NCBI GenBank assembly: GCA_031292145.1 | Contig: JARLHR010000178.1 | Location: 1-38,416, forward strand | From: Clostridium sp. | GTDB lineage: Bacteria > Bacillota > Clostridia > Clostridiales > Clostridiaceae | Length of the DNA stretch: 38,416 nucleotides | Direction: 5' to 3' | In this document: one piece after another, positions 16,720-25,624 of the stretch | Layout of the letters: each line of letters starts with the position of its first letter | How positions within the stretch are numbered: position 1 is the stretch's first letter | Notes under the pieces: generated by a model | Databases searched by the model: none | Told to the model about the DNA's origin: nothing | The model's input: only the letters and a program-made list of their open reading frames with translations | Made by a program: the position numbers and the translations under genes

Positions 16720-16748
16720 GAATACAATTTTTCATATATCACATACTA
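16720..16748 (+). promoter_or_regulatory. Candidate sigma-G promoter of the SpoVAF-like gene
   Basis: GAATA (16720-16724), a 17-bp spacer and CATACTA (16742-16748) match the forespore sigma-G consensus (about HATR, 17-18 bp, CATnnTA). It sits 37 bp upstream of the TTG start. The position and gene function fit forespore expression. Based on consensus only. Confidence 0.5.
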
Positions 16749-16784
16749 CCTATATAATATTTAAAAGAGAGAAGGTACGATAAT

Positions 16785-18200
16785 TTGAATGTCTCATCTA
16801 ATTACCAAGAAAATATTCAGTTCATTCATTCGCATTTAGCGATAGATAAAAGTTTTGATATTGTTGAAAGACCATTTGTAGTTGGTGGAAAAAAATCTGT
16901 TTTATATTTTTTAAACGGATTTATTAAAGATAACATTATGGAAGATATATTAAAATCTTTTTTCAATATATCTCCTGAAACTATGAATTCATATAAGACA
17001 ATAGATGATTTTATTAATAATGAGATTCATCATGTATCTGTTAAAGGTGAAACTGATTTAGATAAAGTTATATTATCATTATTAACTGGCCAAACGATAA
17101 TGTTTGTTGAAGGATATCCTGCATTTGCAATTTTAGATTTGCGTACTTATCCTGGTGCAGATTCATCACAACCTGAAAAGGAACAAACCTTAAGAGGTGG
17201 AAGAGATGCCTTTATTGAGAAATTAGTATTTAATTGTGCTTTTCTTAGAAGAAGGATACGAGACCCCAGATTAGTCTGTGAAATACATCAAATTGGTGAT
17301 GTATCAAAAACAGATGTCTGTCTTGCATATTTAGATGGGGTTGCAGATCCCAAAATACATGATTTAATAGTTGACAGCTTTTCAAAGGTAGATATAAAAG
17401 CTTTAACTCTTTGTGACCAAAGTTTAATTGATGTTATGTGTAAAAAAAATTGGCTGAATCCTTTTCCAAAGGTAAGATATACTGAAAGACCTGATGTAGC
17501 TGCTGCACATATAGTTGAAGGAAAAATAATAGTTATCGTTGATAATTCTCCAAATATTATAATGCTCCCAACTGGAATCTTCGATTTTATGCAGGATGTA
17601 AATGATTATTATTTTCCACTATTTACAGGGAATTACTTAAGAATTGTCCGAAACTTGGTAATGTTAGCAACTGTTATGCTGACTCCGTTATATTTACTTT
17701 ATATAAATGGCAATGTATTTCTTCCTCCATTTTTTGATTTTTTAAAACCTCAGGACTACTTTGCCATCCCCATGTTATATCAATTTATACTCTTGGAATT
17801 TGCTATAGATGTGTTAAAATTGGCTGGATTAAATACTCCTAGCCCTCTTGGTAGTGCTATGTCTTTAATTGGAGGTTTAATCCTTGGTGAATATGCAATA
17901 AAAACAGGATGGTTTACTGCTCAGTCTATATTATATATGTCTATAGTAACTATTGGAGACTTTACTCAGCCTAGTATAGAAATGAATTTTGCGCTAAAAT
18001 TCGTGAGAATGGTTTTATTAATACTCTGTGGATTTTTCGGTTTTTGGGGATTTATTGGCGGTATTGTAATTATGCTTATAGTCATGGGAAGTACAAAGAC
18101 AATAGCAGGAGATAAATACTTCTACCCACTAATACCATTTAATTGGAAAAGACTAAAAAACTTACTATTTAGAACAAAAATATCAAACGATGTACAATAA
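16785..18200 (+). CDS. spoVAF: Spore germination protein, GerA/SpoVAF family
   Basis: A 471-residue protein with a soluble N-terminal region (about 1-280) and a C-terminal membrane domain of about five to six helices (about 285-445). Signatures shared with SpoVAF are RGGRDAFIEKLVFN-ALL-like, RRRIRDPRL, KTDVCLAYLDGVADP, YTERPDVAAAHIVEGK and the terminal PLIPFNWK. GerA-type A subunits are very similar, so this could instead be an orphan GerXA, but the YTERPDVAA and PFIPFNWK-type ends favour SpoVAF. It acts in the spore inner membrane during germination. It has a TTG start with AGAAGG 9 bp upstream. No GerB/GerC or spoVA partners are nearby, so it is a solitary gene, probably forespore-specific. 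Confidence 0.82.
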   Translation: MNVSSNYQENIQFIHSHLAIDKSFDIVERPFVVGGKKSVLYFLNGFIKDNIMEDILKSFFNISPETMNSYKTIDDFINNEIHHVSVKGETDLDKVILSLLTGQTIMFVEGYPAFAILDLRTYPGADSSQPEKEQTLRGGRDAFIEKLVFNCAFLRRRIRDPRLVCEIHQIGDVSKTDVCLAYLDGVADPKIHDLIVDSFSKVDIKALTLCDQSLIDVMCKKNWLNPFPKVRYTERPDVAAAHIVEGKIIVIVDNSPNIIMLPTGIFDFMQDVNDYYFPLFTGNYLRIVRNLVMLATVMLTPLYLLYINGNVFLPPFFDFLKPQDYFAIPMLYQFILLEFAIDVLKLAGLNTPSPLGSAMSLIGGLILGEYAIKTGWFTAQSILYMSIVTIGDFTQPSIEMNFALKFVRMVLLILCGFFGFWGFIGGIVIMLIVMGSTKTIAGDKYFYPLIPFNWKRLKNLLFRTKISNDVQ

Positions 18201-18205
18201 AAATA

Positions 18206-18266
18206 TAGAGAAACTCATTGAGAAGTTTATTTATTATATGTTAGTAAGTTTTTTTCACTCAATGAG
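18206..18266 (+). terminator. Inverted repeat after the SpoVAF-like gene
   Basis: CTCATTGAG (18214-18222) and CTCAATGAG (18258-18266) form a 9-bp stem around a 35-nt T-rich loop just after the stop codon. It is not followed by a strong T-run, so termination is only possible. Confidence 0.4.
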
Positions 18267-18306
18267 AATGAATTTAATTAAGTAAGAGGTAAGAAGTAAA
18301 AAGTAA

Positions 18307-18424
18307 GAGTTAATGATGAAATCCCTAAAATGGATTTCTAAAAATATATTTTTTTGAAAAGCCTCAGGCTTTTCTTCCTTAACTCTTAACTCTTAACTCT
18401 TAACTCTTAACTCTTAACTCTTAC
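18307..18424. repeat. Heptanucleotide TTAACTC tandem array with inverted counterpart
   Basis: Six perfect tandem copies of TTAACTC occupy 18379-18420, followed by TTACCT. An inverted, degenerate counterpart (AGGTAAGA and AAGTAAGAGTTAA) lies at about 18286-18313. Between them is a compact hairpin, AAAAGCC TCA GGCTTTT (18357-18373), that could end transcription from both sides. This is a variable-number-type repeat between two convergent genes. Confidence 0.75.
18357..18373. terminator. Bidirectional terminator hairpin
   Basis: Perfect 7-bp stem AAAAGCC/GGCTTTT with a TCA triloop, preceded by a T-run and followed by TTTTCTTCC, between the convergent spoVAF-like and cvfB genes. Confidence 0.6.
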
Positions 18425-18485
18425 CTATAAAAAAGCTTTTTCTTATATACAGTTATTACAAAAATTACAGGTTATAAGCAGAACC

Positions 18486-19322
18486 CTATAAAAGTCTAGT
18501 TCCTTCTTTATCTTGGGCAATTAATTTTTCTTTCATTAGCCCACCTAATGCCATCTTAAAATAATTTTTGCTTGTATTAAATTCTTTTTTTATATCCTCT
18601 GGAGATGACTTATCATTAAATGGCATAAATCCACCATTTTCTCTTAAGCATTTAAGTATTGTTTCACTTAATTCGCTTCTTGATTCTAACCTCTTCTTTC
18701 TTGTTGTTACTCCAATAGTTCCATCTTCGTAAATTCTTTTAACTCTTGCTTTTATTTCTTGGCCAGGATATATGTAATCAAAATGTTCATTTGCTAATAT
18801 TAAACCTCTATATTCGCCATCTATTGCAACATTTAACGTTCCATTTTCACAAGTATCATAAACTATTGCATTCACTTCATCTGAAACATTATATTTCCCT
18901 TCTTCAGCAAGATCTAAATATGAATCTATTCTTGTAGTTCCAGCTAATCTATCAGTTTTATCTACATACATATAAAATAAATATTTTTTTCCTTCTTTAA
19001 GTTTAAAACTTTGTTCCCTTAGTGGAACAAATAGATCTCTCTCAAGTCCAAAGTTTACAAAAGCTCCAATATTATTTTGACTTACAACTTCTAAATAAGC
19101 TATTTTTCCGACTGTTAATAGTGGCTTTTTTAAAGTAGAAATTAATCTATCTTTTGAATCTCTATAGATAAATACTTCTAATTTATCTCCTTCTTTTATT
19201 TCATGACCTTTTGCTGCGCTGTTTGGTAGTAATACTTCATCCCCAAACCTATCTTCAAGATAATATCCAAACTCTACTTTTTTACTTACTTTTAAGTTAC
19301 TATATTCACCTACTGATATCAT
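18486..19322 (-). CDS. cvfB: CvfB/YitL family S1 RNA-binding protein
   Basis: A 278-residue protein with three successive S1/OB-like domains (about 1-65, 68-135, 145-212) and a C-terminal winged helix (about 220-278: SETILKCLRENGGFMPFNDKSSPEDIKKEFNTSKNYFKMALGGLMKE). This order matches CvfB of Staphylococcus and YitL of Bacillus, which bind RNA and influence virulence and stress gene expression. Length is typical (about 280-300). GGAGGAAAT precedes the ATG. Single gene, convergent with the spoVAF-like gene. The exact RNA targets are unknown. Confidence 0.9.
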   Translation of the reverse strand: MISVGEYSNLKVSKKVEFGYYLEDRFGDEVLLPNSAAKGHEIKEGDKLEVFIYRDSKDRLISTLKKPLLTVGKIAYLEVVSQNNIGAFVNFGLERDLFVPLREQSFKLKEGKKYLFYMYVDKTDRLAGTTRIDSYLDLAEEGKYNVSDEVNAIVYDTCENGTLNVAIDGEYRGLILANEHFDYIYPGQEIKARVKRIYEDGTIGVTTRKKRLESRSELSETILKCLRENGGFMPFNDKSSPEDIKKEFNTSKNYFKMALGGLMKEKLIAQDKEGTRLL

Positions 19323-19434
19323 TTTTTATTTCCTCCATTAATCTTAACGACCTTAATCTTTATATTTTTTGAATATTCTATTTCAAAGAAAATTTATCAC
19401 ATATGATTTTTATGTAAACCACATTTGTACTAAA

Positions 19435-19935
19435 TTACTTAAATTCTTTGCTTAATTTTAAATAATGTAAACATGATTTTTTATTTTCTTCAATTTCTTC
19501 TTCTGTTAGTCTTCTTACTACTTTTGCAGGATTACCAAGAATTAGCACTCCATCTTCAAACTCCTTATTTTGAGTTATTAAACTTCCAGCTCCTATAATC
19601 GTATCATTTCCGATTTTAGCACCATTTAGTATTATAGCTCCCATTCCAACTAATACATTATTTTTAATATTGCACCCATGTATTATTGCACCATGTCCTA
19701 TAGTGCATCCGTCTCCGATAATTACATTATTTCCATAATCAACATGTATTACACAATTTTCTTGAATATTTGTATTCTCACCTATAATTATAGGTGCTTC
19801 ATCACCTCTTATGACTGCACCAAACCAAATATTTGTATTCTTTTTAAGAGTTACATCTCCAATGATTACTGCTGTTTCTGCAATATATAATTCATTATCT
19901 AGATTAGGCTTTTTACCTTTAACATTTTTTATCAT
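19435..19935 (-). CDS. Gamma-carbonic anhydrase family protein
   Basis: A 166-residue left-handed beta-helix protein made of hexapeptide repeats, of the YrdA/PaaY/CaiE group. The three zinc-ligand histidines are visible in NCVIHVDYG and IGHGAIIHGC. Relatives have carbonic anhydrase or thioesterase-like activity, and many have no known function. Upstream in-frame GTG/ATG codons (19944, 19941) overlap the GGAG ribosome binding site, so the ATG at 19935, 8 bp after it, is preferred. It is divergent from the PHP-domain gene and has no evident operon partner. Confidence 0.88.
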   Translation of the reverse strand: MIKNVKGKKPNLDNELYIAETAVIIGDVTLKKNTNIWFGAVIRGDEAPIIIGENTNIQENCVIHVDYGNNVIIGDGCTIGHGAIIHGCNIKNNVLVGMGAIILNGAKIGNDTIIGAGSLITQNKEFEDGVLILGNPAKVVRRLTEEEIEENKKSCLHYLKLSKEFK

Positions 19936-20051
19936 TAACATCACTCCATCGGAATCCTAAAGTTATTTTAACATTACATTCAGTTGTTGTCATTATTTTG
20001 CTCATCTTAATAATAATATATATTATAAATAATTTTTTAGAGGTTATAATA

Positions 20052-21074
20052 TTGGGCAAGAAAAATTCACCTGAAAATGCATTGAATATAGATGATCTTA
20101 ACTTTTACTACGGAATTCCTCATGCACACTGTGGTTTTTCAACCGGATATGGCACTCCTGTTGAAGCTTTTAACTATGCAAGACATAATGGCCTTCATTT
20201 TCTAATTCTAACTGACCATAATAACTACCTTACAAAAAATGTACGAGTAAAAGACCATGAAATAAGTAAATGGGATGCAGCTAGATACTTGGCATCACGT
20301 TACACTAAAAAACATGAAAACTTTTTAGCATTAATAGGATTTGAAAGTAAAACCAATCCATTTGGAGATATTAATATAATAAATCCAAATAAATTCTTTA
20401 CAGGTGTAGTAGATAATATGCAATTATTAGTTCTTTGGATGCTTAATAATCCTAACGCATTTATTTCAATTAATCATCCACATAAAAACATAAAAAGTTT
20501 AGAATATAATCCTATTTTAAATAAATTGATAACTTCAATAGAAGTTGGAAACGGCTCTGCTCCAAATAAATATCTAAGATATGAAAAATATTATTATCAT
20601 TTACTTGATAGCAATTGGAAATTAGGTGCTATAAATGGTCAAGATAATCATAGGTTAAATTTTGGTGATGAGGAAAACTTGACATGTATAATTGCAAATG
20701 AACTCACAAGTACTTCATTAGTTAATGCTTTTAGAAATCGCCATACATACTCAACTGAATCTAGAACCTTAACTATGTACTTTACAATAAATAATAACTT
20801 CATGGGAGAAATAATTCCTTTAAAAAATGAGAATTTGCAATTTTTAATTTTTGCTAATGATCCATCTCATAAAATATTAGAAATTGATATTATTTCTGTT
20901 GGAGGAACCATAATAAAAAAAATAACTGCCTTAAACTTAAATAAAGTAAAATATCTGTATAATCATGAAGCCCATCAAAATGAACTCTGGTATATAGTAA
21001 AGGTCGTATTAGACAATAATAAAATTGCTATCAGTTCTCCTATTTTTAGAGATCGCAGCATCACTCTCACTTAA
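20052..21074 (+). CDS. PHP-domain metal-dependent hydrolase
   Basis: A 340-residue protein with PHP motifs in order: PHAHCGFSTG near residue 22 (first metal site), ILTDHNNY near 52, GFESK near 95, INHPHKN near 140 and GQDNHR near 205. The fold fits a trinuclear-metal phosphoesterase. Related standalone PHP proteins cleave phosphate esters of nucleotides or histidinol phosphate, but the C-terminal beta-rich part (about 235-340) does not identify a substrate. The TTG at 20052 has AGAGG 8 bp upstream. The upstream frame (from 19998) is a hydrophobic stretch without a ribosome binding site. A strong terminator follows. Confidence 0.8.
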   Translation: MGKKNSPENALNIDDLNFYYGIPHAHCGFSTGYGTPVEAFNYARHNGLHFLILTDHNNYLTKNVRVKDHEISKWDAARYLASRYTKKHENFLALIGFESKTNPFGDINIINPNKFFTGVVDNMQLLVLWMLNNPNAFISINHPHKNIKSLEYNPILNKLITSIEVGNGSAPNKYLRYEKYYYHLLDSNWKLGAINGQDNHRLNFGDEENLTCIIANELTSTSLVNAFRNRHTYSTESRTLTMYFTINNNFMGEIIPLKNENLQFLIFANDPSHKILEIDIISVGGTIIKKITALNLNKVKYLYNHEAHQNELWYIVKVVLDNNKIAISSPIFRDRSITLT

Positions 21075-21120
21075 ATTTCTTCAATTATGAGTTTAGGAAT
21101 ATGAAAGAAAATAGTAATTA

Positions 21121-21162
21121 AAATAACTCTAAAATATATTTTCTAATATTTTAGAGTTATTT
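21121..21162. terminator. Strong bidirectional terminator
   Basis: Perfect 16-bp stem AAATAACTCTAAAATA (21121-21136) / TATTTTAGAGTTATTT (21147-21162) with a 10-nt loop, between the convergent PHP gene and the 106-residue membrane protein gene. Confidence 0.8.
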
Positions 21163-21231
21163 CTAATTTAAAAGTTTTATGTTCTTTAGTTAGGGATCTT
21201 CAAAAAAAATAACTAATCATATTCTGGTCCC

Positions 21232-21552
21232 TTATTTATTTTTCTTTACTCTATTAGGTTTAGCTTTTGGCTTAATCATTATTTGTTTTTCTTTCTTTTT
21301 GGGTCCACCTGTTTGCATAATATCCATAAACCATAAGAAAAACAATACTACTAAAATTGAAAATACACTTGAAACATATAAATTTGAATTACCTATAAGC
21401 ATCTGAGCCACAAATAACCCTATGGCTATAGCTAATGGAATCCACTTATTTATACGCACTTTACCAAATATAAATTTTTTACATAATGCATTTACTCCTA
21501 ATATAACAGCACATATAACTACAAATATAAGAATTGTTTGTACAATATTCAT
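21232..21552 (-). CDS. Small membrane protein with basic tail, unknown
   Basis: A 106-residue protein with three predicted transmembrane segments (about 4-22, 36-53, 60-80) and a strongly basic C-terminal tail rich in Lys and Pro (GGPKKKEKQIMIKPKAKPNRVKKNK) that should lie in the cytoplasm. AGGAGG lies 12 bp before the ATG. I do not recognise a family. It is divergent from the Lrp gene and convergent with the PHP gene. Confidence 0.6.
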   Translation of the reverse strand: MNIVQTILIFVVICAVILGVNALCKKFIFGKVRINKWIPLAIAIGLFVAQMLIGNSNLYVSSVFSILVVLFFLWFMDIMQTGGPKKKEKQIMIKPKAKPNRVKKNK

Positions 21553-21799
21553 TTTGCCACATATCCTCCTAAATAAAAATCTATATGGTTATAATAATTT
21601 ATATATAAATTATTATCAAGCATTTCACTTATATATTTTTATTTTATTTATTTACTTTTTATTAAAATGTTAATGAAATTTATTAATATATCAATATTAT
21701 AAAATTTATTTTTACACTTTTATAGTTTTATCTTTAAATTTTCTAATATATTTGATAAAATATAAAAAGTATAGTATATAAATAATATGAGGTGATATG

Positions 21800-22267
21800 A
21801 TGACTTTAGTCCCAAACAACAATTTAGATGAACTAGATTTACAAATACTTGACTTATTAATTAAAGATTGCAGAACTCCTTATTTAGAGATTGCTCGAAT
21901 ATGTCATGTAAGTGGTGGTACTATTCACGTAAGAATGAAAAAAATGGAGGACATGGGAATAATAAAAGGTTCTAGGATAATCTTAAATATGCCTAAATTA
22001 GGATATGATGTATGTTGCCTTGTTGGAATATATGTTGATAAAACCTCTTCTTTTAACTCTGTATTTGATAAAATGTCAAATATAAAAGAAGTTGTGGAAT
22101 TACATTTAACTACTGGTAACTATTCCATGTTTGCTAAAATAGTTTGCACTACTATCTCTGATTTGCAAGATGTATTACTTAATAAAATAAATAATATTGA
22201 TGGTGTACAAAGAACTGATACTTTTCTTTCTCTATCTCAACCTATTGATAGAAACATTTCATTATAA
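21800..22267 (+). CDS. Lrp/AsnC family transcriptional regulator
   Basis: A 155-residue regulator with an N-terminal winged helix-turn-helix (about 8-60: LDELDLQILDLLIKDCRTPYLEIARICHVSGGTIHVRMKKMEDMGII) and a C-terminal RAM ligand-binding/oligomerisation domain (about 75-145, with ELHLTTGNYSMFAKIVC). The family senses amino acids or related metabolites. The GAGGTG ribosome binding site (21789-21794) is too close to the ATG at 21797 and lies 5 bp before the next ATG (21800), hence this start. Neighbours (DUF378 and CmpB-type membrane proteins) do not reveal a regulon; a possible distal target is asnB or ilvE. Confidence 0.9.
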   Translation: MTLVPNNNLDELDLQILDLLIKDCRTPYLEIARICHVSGGTIHVRMKKMEDMGIIKGSRIILNMPKLGYDVCCLVGIYVDKTSSFNSVFDKMSNIKEVVELHLTTGNYSMFAKIVCTTISDLQDVLLNKINNIDGVQRTDTFLSLSQPIDRNISL

Positions 22268-22342
22268 AAAATTACTTAATTCGAATAAAAACATAATTTC
22301 CAATACATACTAAGTATATATTGCATAAAGGAGTGTGTTTTT

Positions 22343-22540
22343 ATGAAACTTTTAAATACGATTTCACTTATATTAATTATTATTGGAGGAATAAATTGGG
22401 GACTAGTCGGTTTCTTTCAATTTAATTTAGTTGATTTTGTTTTAGGAAGCTTTTCACTATTATCAAAAATTGTTTATTGTTTAGTGGGAATTGCTAGTAT
22501 ATACTCTATTTCTTTTTTTATTAAAGAAATAGCTTACTAA
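22343..22540 (+). CDS. DUF378 family small membrane protein
   Basis: A 65-residue protein with two transmembrane helices and the DUF378 signature GGINWGLVGFFQFNLVDFVLG followed by SKIVYCLVGIASIYSI. It is short and typical for the family, which has no known function. AAAGGAG precedes the ATG. It is 75 bp after the Lrp gene and may be transcribed with it. Confidence 0.85.
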   Translation: MKLLNTISLILIIIGGINWGLVGFFQFNLVDFVLGSFSLLSKIVYCLVGIASIYSISFFIKEIAY

Positions 22541-22677
22541 TGCTTGGATTACATTTATTAATTATTTCTTAAATATTTTATAAGAAACTTTTAATTTAAA
22601 ATTAATGTTATTAATCGTATTTTGATATATAATAAGTTAATAATACTAATTATTTATTATAGGAGGTAAGTTTATCC

Positions 22678-23430
22678 TTGCGAACGATGTTAGATTTTAA
22701 TTTTTATAATTTAATATATTTCTTTGCATTTTACTCTTTTAGTGGTTGGTGCCTTGAAGTTCTATATTATTTTAAAAATGAGCGTAGATTTGTTAATAGA
22801 GGTTTCTTGCATGGACCTTTTTGTCCCATATATGGATTTGGAGTTGTATTTCTTGTAACTTTTTTTGATGCCTATAAAGATAACATACTTTTATTATTTT
22901 TCTTAGGATTTTTCTTCACTTCAGTCTTAGAATATTTTACTGGACTTTTTCTTGAAAAAACATTCAAGAGCAAATGGTGGGATTATACTGATGATCCATT
23001 TAATATTCAAGGATATGTTTGCCTGCCTTATTCATTACTTTGGGGTGCTGGCGAAGTTATAATAGTTAACATAGTACATCCTGCTATCATAAATGTAGTT
23101 GAAAATATCCCCCATACTTTTGGTGAGATATTCATTTCAATGATCATTATTTATTTAATTATTGATTTTACATTAACTATTGCTTCACTGATGCAATTTG
23201 ATAAATTTTCATATGGCTTTCAATTTGCACCTGCAAATTTCTTATTTGACAAGCCTTATGTACTATTGGGTTTAACAAAAGAAAGGACAATTGATAAAAT
23301 TAAAACTTTTGAATCTATACTTAACAAATTTAAATTCAATTTAAATAATAGAAATCCAAAGTATAATTTTTCAAACCTTCAATTAAATCATATTATAAAA
23401 GTTATAAAGGAAAAAATTAAAAGAGATTAA
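22678..23430 (+). CDS. Putative ABC transporter-type membrane protein (CmpB family)
   Basis: A 250-residue integral membrane protein with about five transmembrane helices and the PF06541 (ABC_trans_CmpB) pattern: FYSFSGWCLEVLYYF, FVNRGFLHGPFCPIYGFG, EYFTGLFLEKTFKSKWWDYTDDPFNIQGYVCLPYSLLWG. The family is annotated as putative ABC-transporter type IV, but no ATPase is adjacent and the function is unproven. The TTG start has AGGAGGT 10 bp upstream. The next ATG (22687) is too far from it. The stop overlaps a terminator. Confidence 0.85.
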   Translation: MRTMLDFNFYNLIYFFAFYSFSGWCLEVLYYFKNERRFVNRGFLHGPFCPIYGFGVVFLVTFFDAYKDNILLLFFLGFFFTSVLEYFTGLFLEKTFKSKWWDYTDDPFNIQGYVCLPYSLLWGAGEVIIVNIVHPAIINVVENIPHTFGEIFISMIIIYLIIDFTLTIASLMQFDKFSYGFQFAPANFLFDKPYVLLGLTKERTIDKIKTFESILNKFKFNLNNRNPKYNFSNLQLNHIIKVIKEKIKRD

Positions 23431-23457
23431 GGTAAACTACTTACCATAATCTCTTTT
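23419..23457. terminator. Bidirectional terminator
   Basis: AAAAGAGATTA (23419-23429) pairs with TAATCTCTTTT (23447-23457), extended by GGT/ACC. It overlaps the stop codon of the CmpB-like gene and faces the convergent gene ending at 23466. Confidence 0.75.
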
Positions 23458-23465
23458 ATTTTAAC

Positions 23466-25220
23466 CTATTTCATCTTTTTTATCTCATCAAATAATTCTA
23501 TAGCGGCATTTCTTGGCCCATTCTTTTCTTGCCCCTTTAATCCTAAACAAGTTTTAATCTGTCCTACTTTAACTTGTCCTTTTTCAAACATTTCTTTAAA
23601 ATACTTCTCAATAATTACATTTGTTTCAGCTTGTTTTTGGGCTGGTCCAAAAGGATTTGCAAAAAAAGACTCCACCAATCCCTTTTCTGTAGTTGTTCCT
23701 TTGGCCATTCTAGCGCCTGCTTTAAACACCTTTATTGCTTCTTCTGGAGTTTCAAAGTAATTTAAATATTTTTCTCCCTCTCCAACTCCATCATAATTAT
23801 TAGCATAAAAGAAGAAGTCTACTGGATGTCCCTTTGATATTTCTTTATAAGATGCTACTGGTACAACTAATCTTGCATTTACCTTATCTGGATTCATGAA
23901 TATACTTCTATCCATTTCTTTAAAGGCATATCCTTGATCTAAATCATCCAATCTAACAAAAGCTCCTATTTCAGTTCCGTATCCATTGATAACACCATCT
24001 TCTAACTTAAATGTACCCATATCATCAAAAATAATAGTCATATCTGAAATATAGTCTTCACTTAACCCTCTAAACGCTTCTAAGCTTTCTGATTTTCCAG
24101 CACCACTATCTCCCATTATAACAACATTTGCTTCATCTCCACTTTTTAAAACAATATTTACCATAGATCCATGTATTGGTAAATAGCCTCTTTTTATCAT
24201 AATTAAATTATAAAGAGTTAATGTCATTTTTTTAATATAGCCAAAATAGTCAATCTTTTCTGAATGGCTTACATATCCAAGCATTATTTCATTTTGATTA
24301 TCATCAAAGAATACTGTCTTTAATTCATCATCCTCATCATCTTTAGCACCAAAAACATAAATAATATCTGGCTTCCTTCCTCTTGTTTCTTCACTTCTCG
24401 CCATTTCAAACAAGTTACATAAAGTTATTCCATGCTCCATAAAATCCCTATGAAAATATATAAATGTAAGCAGGCCTCCTATTTTAGCAGGATAGCAGAA
24501 CCAATGTTCTTTATTTATTTGAGCATATTTTAATGGATTATAGTTTATTTCTGCAAACATACCATCCCTAGTATTCTTTTTAGGATAAGTAATAAATGGC
24601 GTTTCCAATAGAATGTGATCTATAAACGGAATTTCCTCCAGTTGCTCGTAACCATCAGGAGCCACCCATTGCATTTCATGAATCATAATACAAGCATTTC
24701 CCCCAGCTGGTATTTGTCTATATACTTTTGGCTGATATCCAACAACATGCATTTCAATTTTTCTGTACAATTTTAAGATCAATGTAGAAAAATTAGCATT
24801 CGCTTCTGTAAAGCTAACTGCTGCAAGACCTTGTTGAATCTTATATCTATGAACTATAGTATATCTTTCAAGTCTTCTCCAAAATAAATATAAATCTTCT
24901 ATAAATGCTATAAATTTATCCCTATCTTCTAATAATTTAAAATATGATTTGCTGATTTCGATAACTTCTTCGACACTCATAACTGTTAAATATTTTATTA
25001 CCATAGTTAAATCTCGTCTAATATCTATAAGACTATCTGTTTCTAATGTCTGATTTAAATATCTGTATACTAGCGAATTTTTCTTTTTAGCTCTTCTTAA
25101 ATAAACTTCTAAAATTCGCCTAAATCCATCACTTTCTAATATGGATTCGAAGCTATTGCAGTATTTTGCTGTAAAGTTTATCATTACTTTATCATTACTC
25201 ATAGAAAATTCTTTTTTCAT
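23466..25220 (-). CDS. HPrK/PEPCK-like P-loop protein, orphan
   Basis: A 584-residue protein. The C-terminal half carries a P-loop GDSGAGKSESLEAFR near residue 365 that closely resembles HPr kinase/phosphorylase, followed by IIFDDMGTF and SIFMNPDKVNARLVVPV, which recall the PEPCK/HPrK fold. The N-terminal half (about 1-330) has no recognisable domain and is rich in aromatic and charged residues. No HPr serine-phosphorylation site protein or PTS gene is adjacent. The upstream in-frame GTG (25250) lies before the GGGGG ribosome binding site, so the ATG at 25220, 7 bp after it, is the start. It is plausibly a kinase or phosphatase-like regulatory ATPase of unknown substrate. Confidence 0.75.
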   Translation of the reverse strand: MKKEFSMSNDKVMINFTAKYCNSFESILESDGFRRILEVYLRRAKKKNSLVYRYLNQTLETDSLIDIRRDLTMVIKYLTVMSVEEVIEISKSYFKLLEDRDKFIAFIEDLYLFWRRLERYTIVHRYKIQQGLAAVSFTEANANFSTLILKLYRKIEMHVVGYQPKVYRQIPAGGNACIMIHEMQWVAPDGYEQLEEIPFIDHILLETPFITYPKKNTRDGMFAEINYNPLKYAQINKEHWFCYPAKIGGLLTFIYFHRDFMEHGITLCNLFEMARSEETRGRKPDIIYVFGAKDDEDDELKTVFFDDNQNEIMLGYVSHSEKIDYFGYIKKMTLTLYNLIMIKRGYLPIHGSMVNIVLKSGDEANVVIMGDSGAGKSESLEAFRGLSEDYISDMTIIFDDMGTFKLEDGVINGYGTEIGAFVRLDDLDQGYAFKEMDRSIFMNPDKVNARLVVPVASYKEISKGHPVDFFFYANNYDGVGEGEKYLNYFETPEEAIKVFKAGARMAKGTTTEKGLVESFFANPFGPAQKQAETNVIIEKYFKEMFEKGQVKVGQIKTCLGLKGQEKNGPRNAAIELFDEIKKMK

Positions 25221-25624
25221 TCCATTGCCCCCTATATGAAGTTTTACCACTATAAATATTGCATTTTTATTTTAAATTCCACATATTTAATTAATTATAA
25301 CATATTTTTTGCAATATTCAATCATTCTTTTTTGCAATTATTATATGTTTAATAAACAATTAGTTGTTTATATTTTAAACTACTCTTTGCTTTATTATCT
25401 GTAATAGATAGTTTAGATGTGATATACTTATTTTACCATATATACTCAATAAAATTACAATTTGTGAATATTCATTACTAATATATAAAATTCATTCGTA
25501 TTTAGCAAATATGGTTATCAAATAAATCAAACATAGAGTTTGGATATATACAATCTTATTTATAGATACGCCAAAAAATATTCCGTAGAATATAATTCAA
25601 ATCATAAGGAGTAAACTTCTATTT
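25221..25624. other. Intergenic region, divergent promoters
   Basis: A 404-bp strongly AT-rich gap between the divergent HPrK-like gene and the metallo-beta-lactamase gene. I see no repeat of families A or B, no hairpin of note and no small ORF with a ribosome binding site. It presumably holds the two promoters. Confidence 0.4.

Noticed and set aside
16473-16784. Asparagine T-box before asnB
   Set aside because: No GGNACCGCG core or long leader structure is present in the gap.
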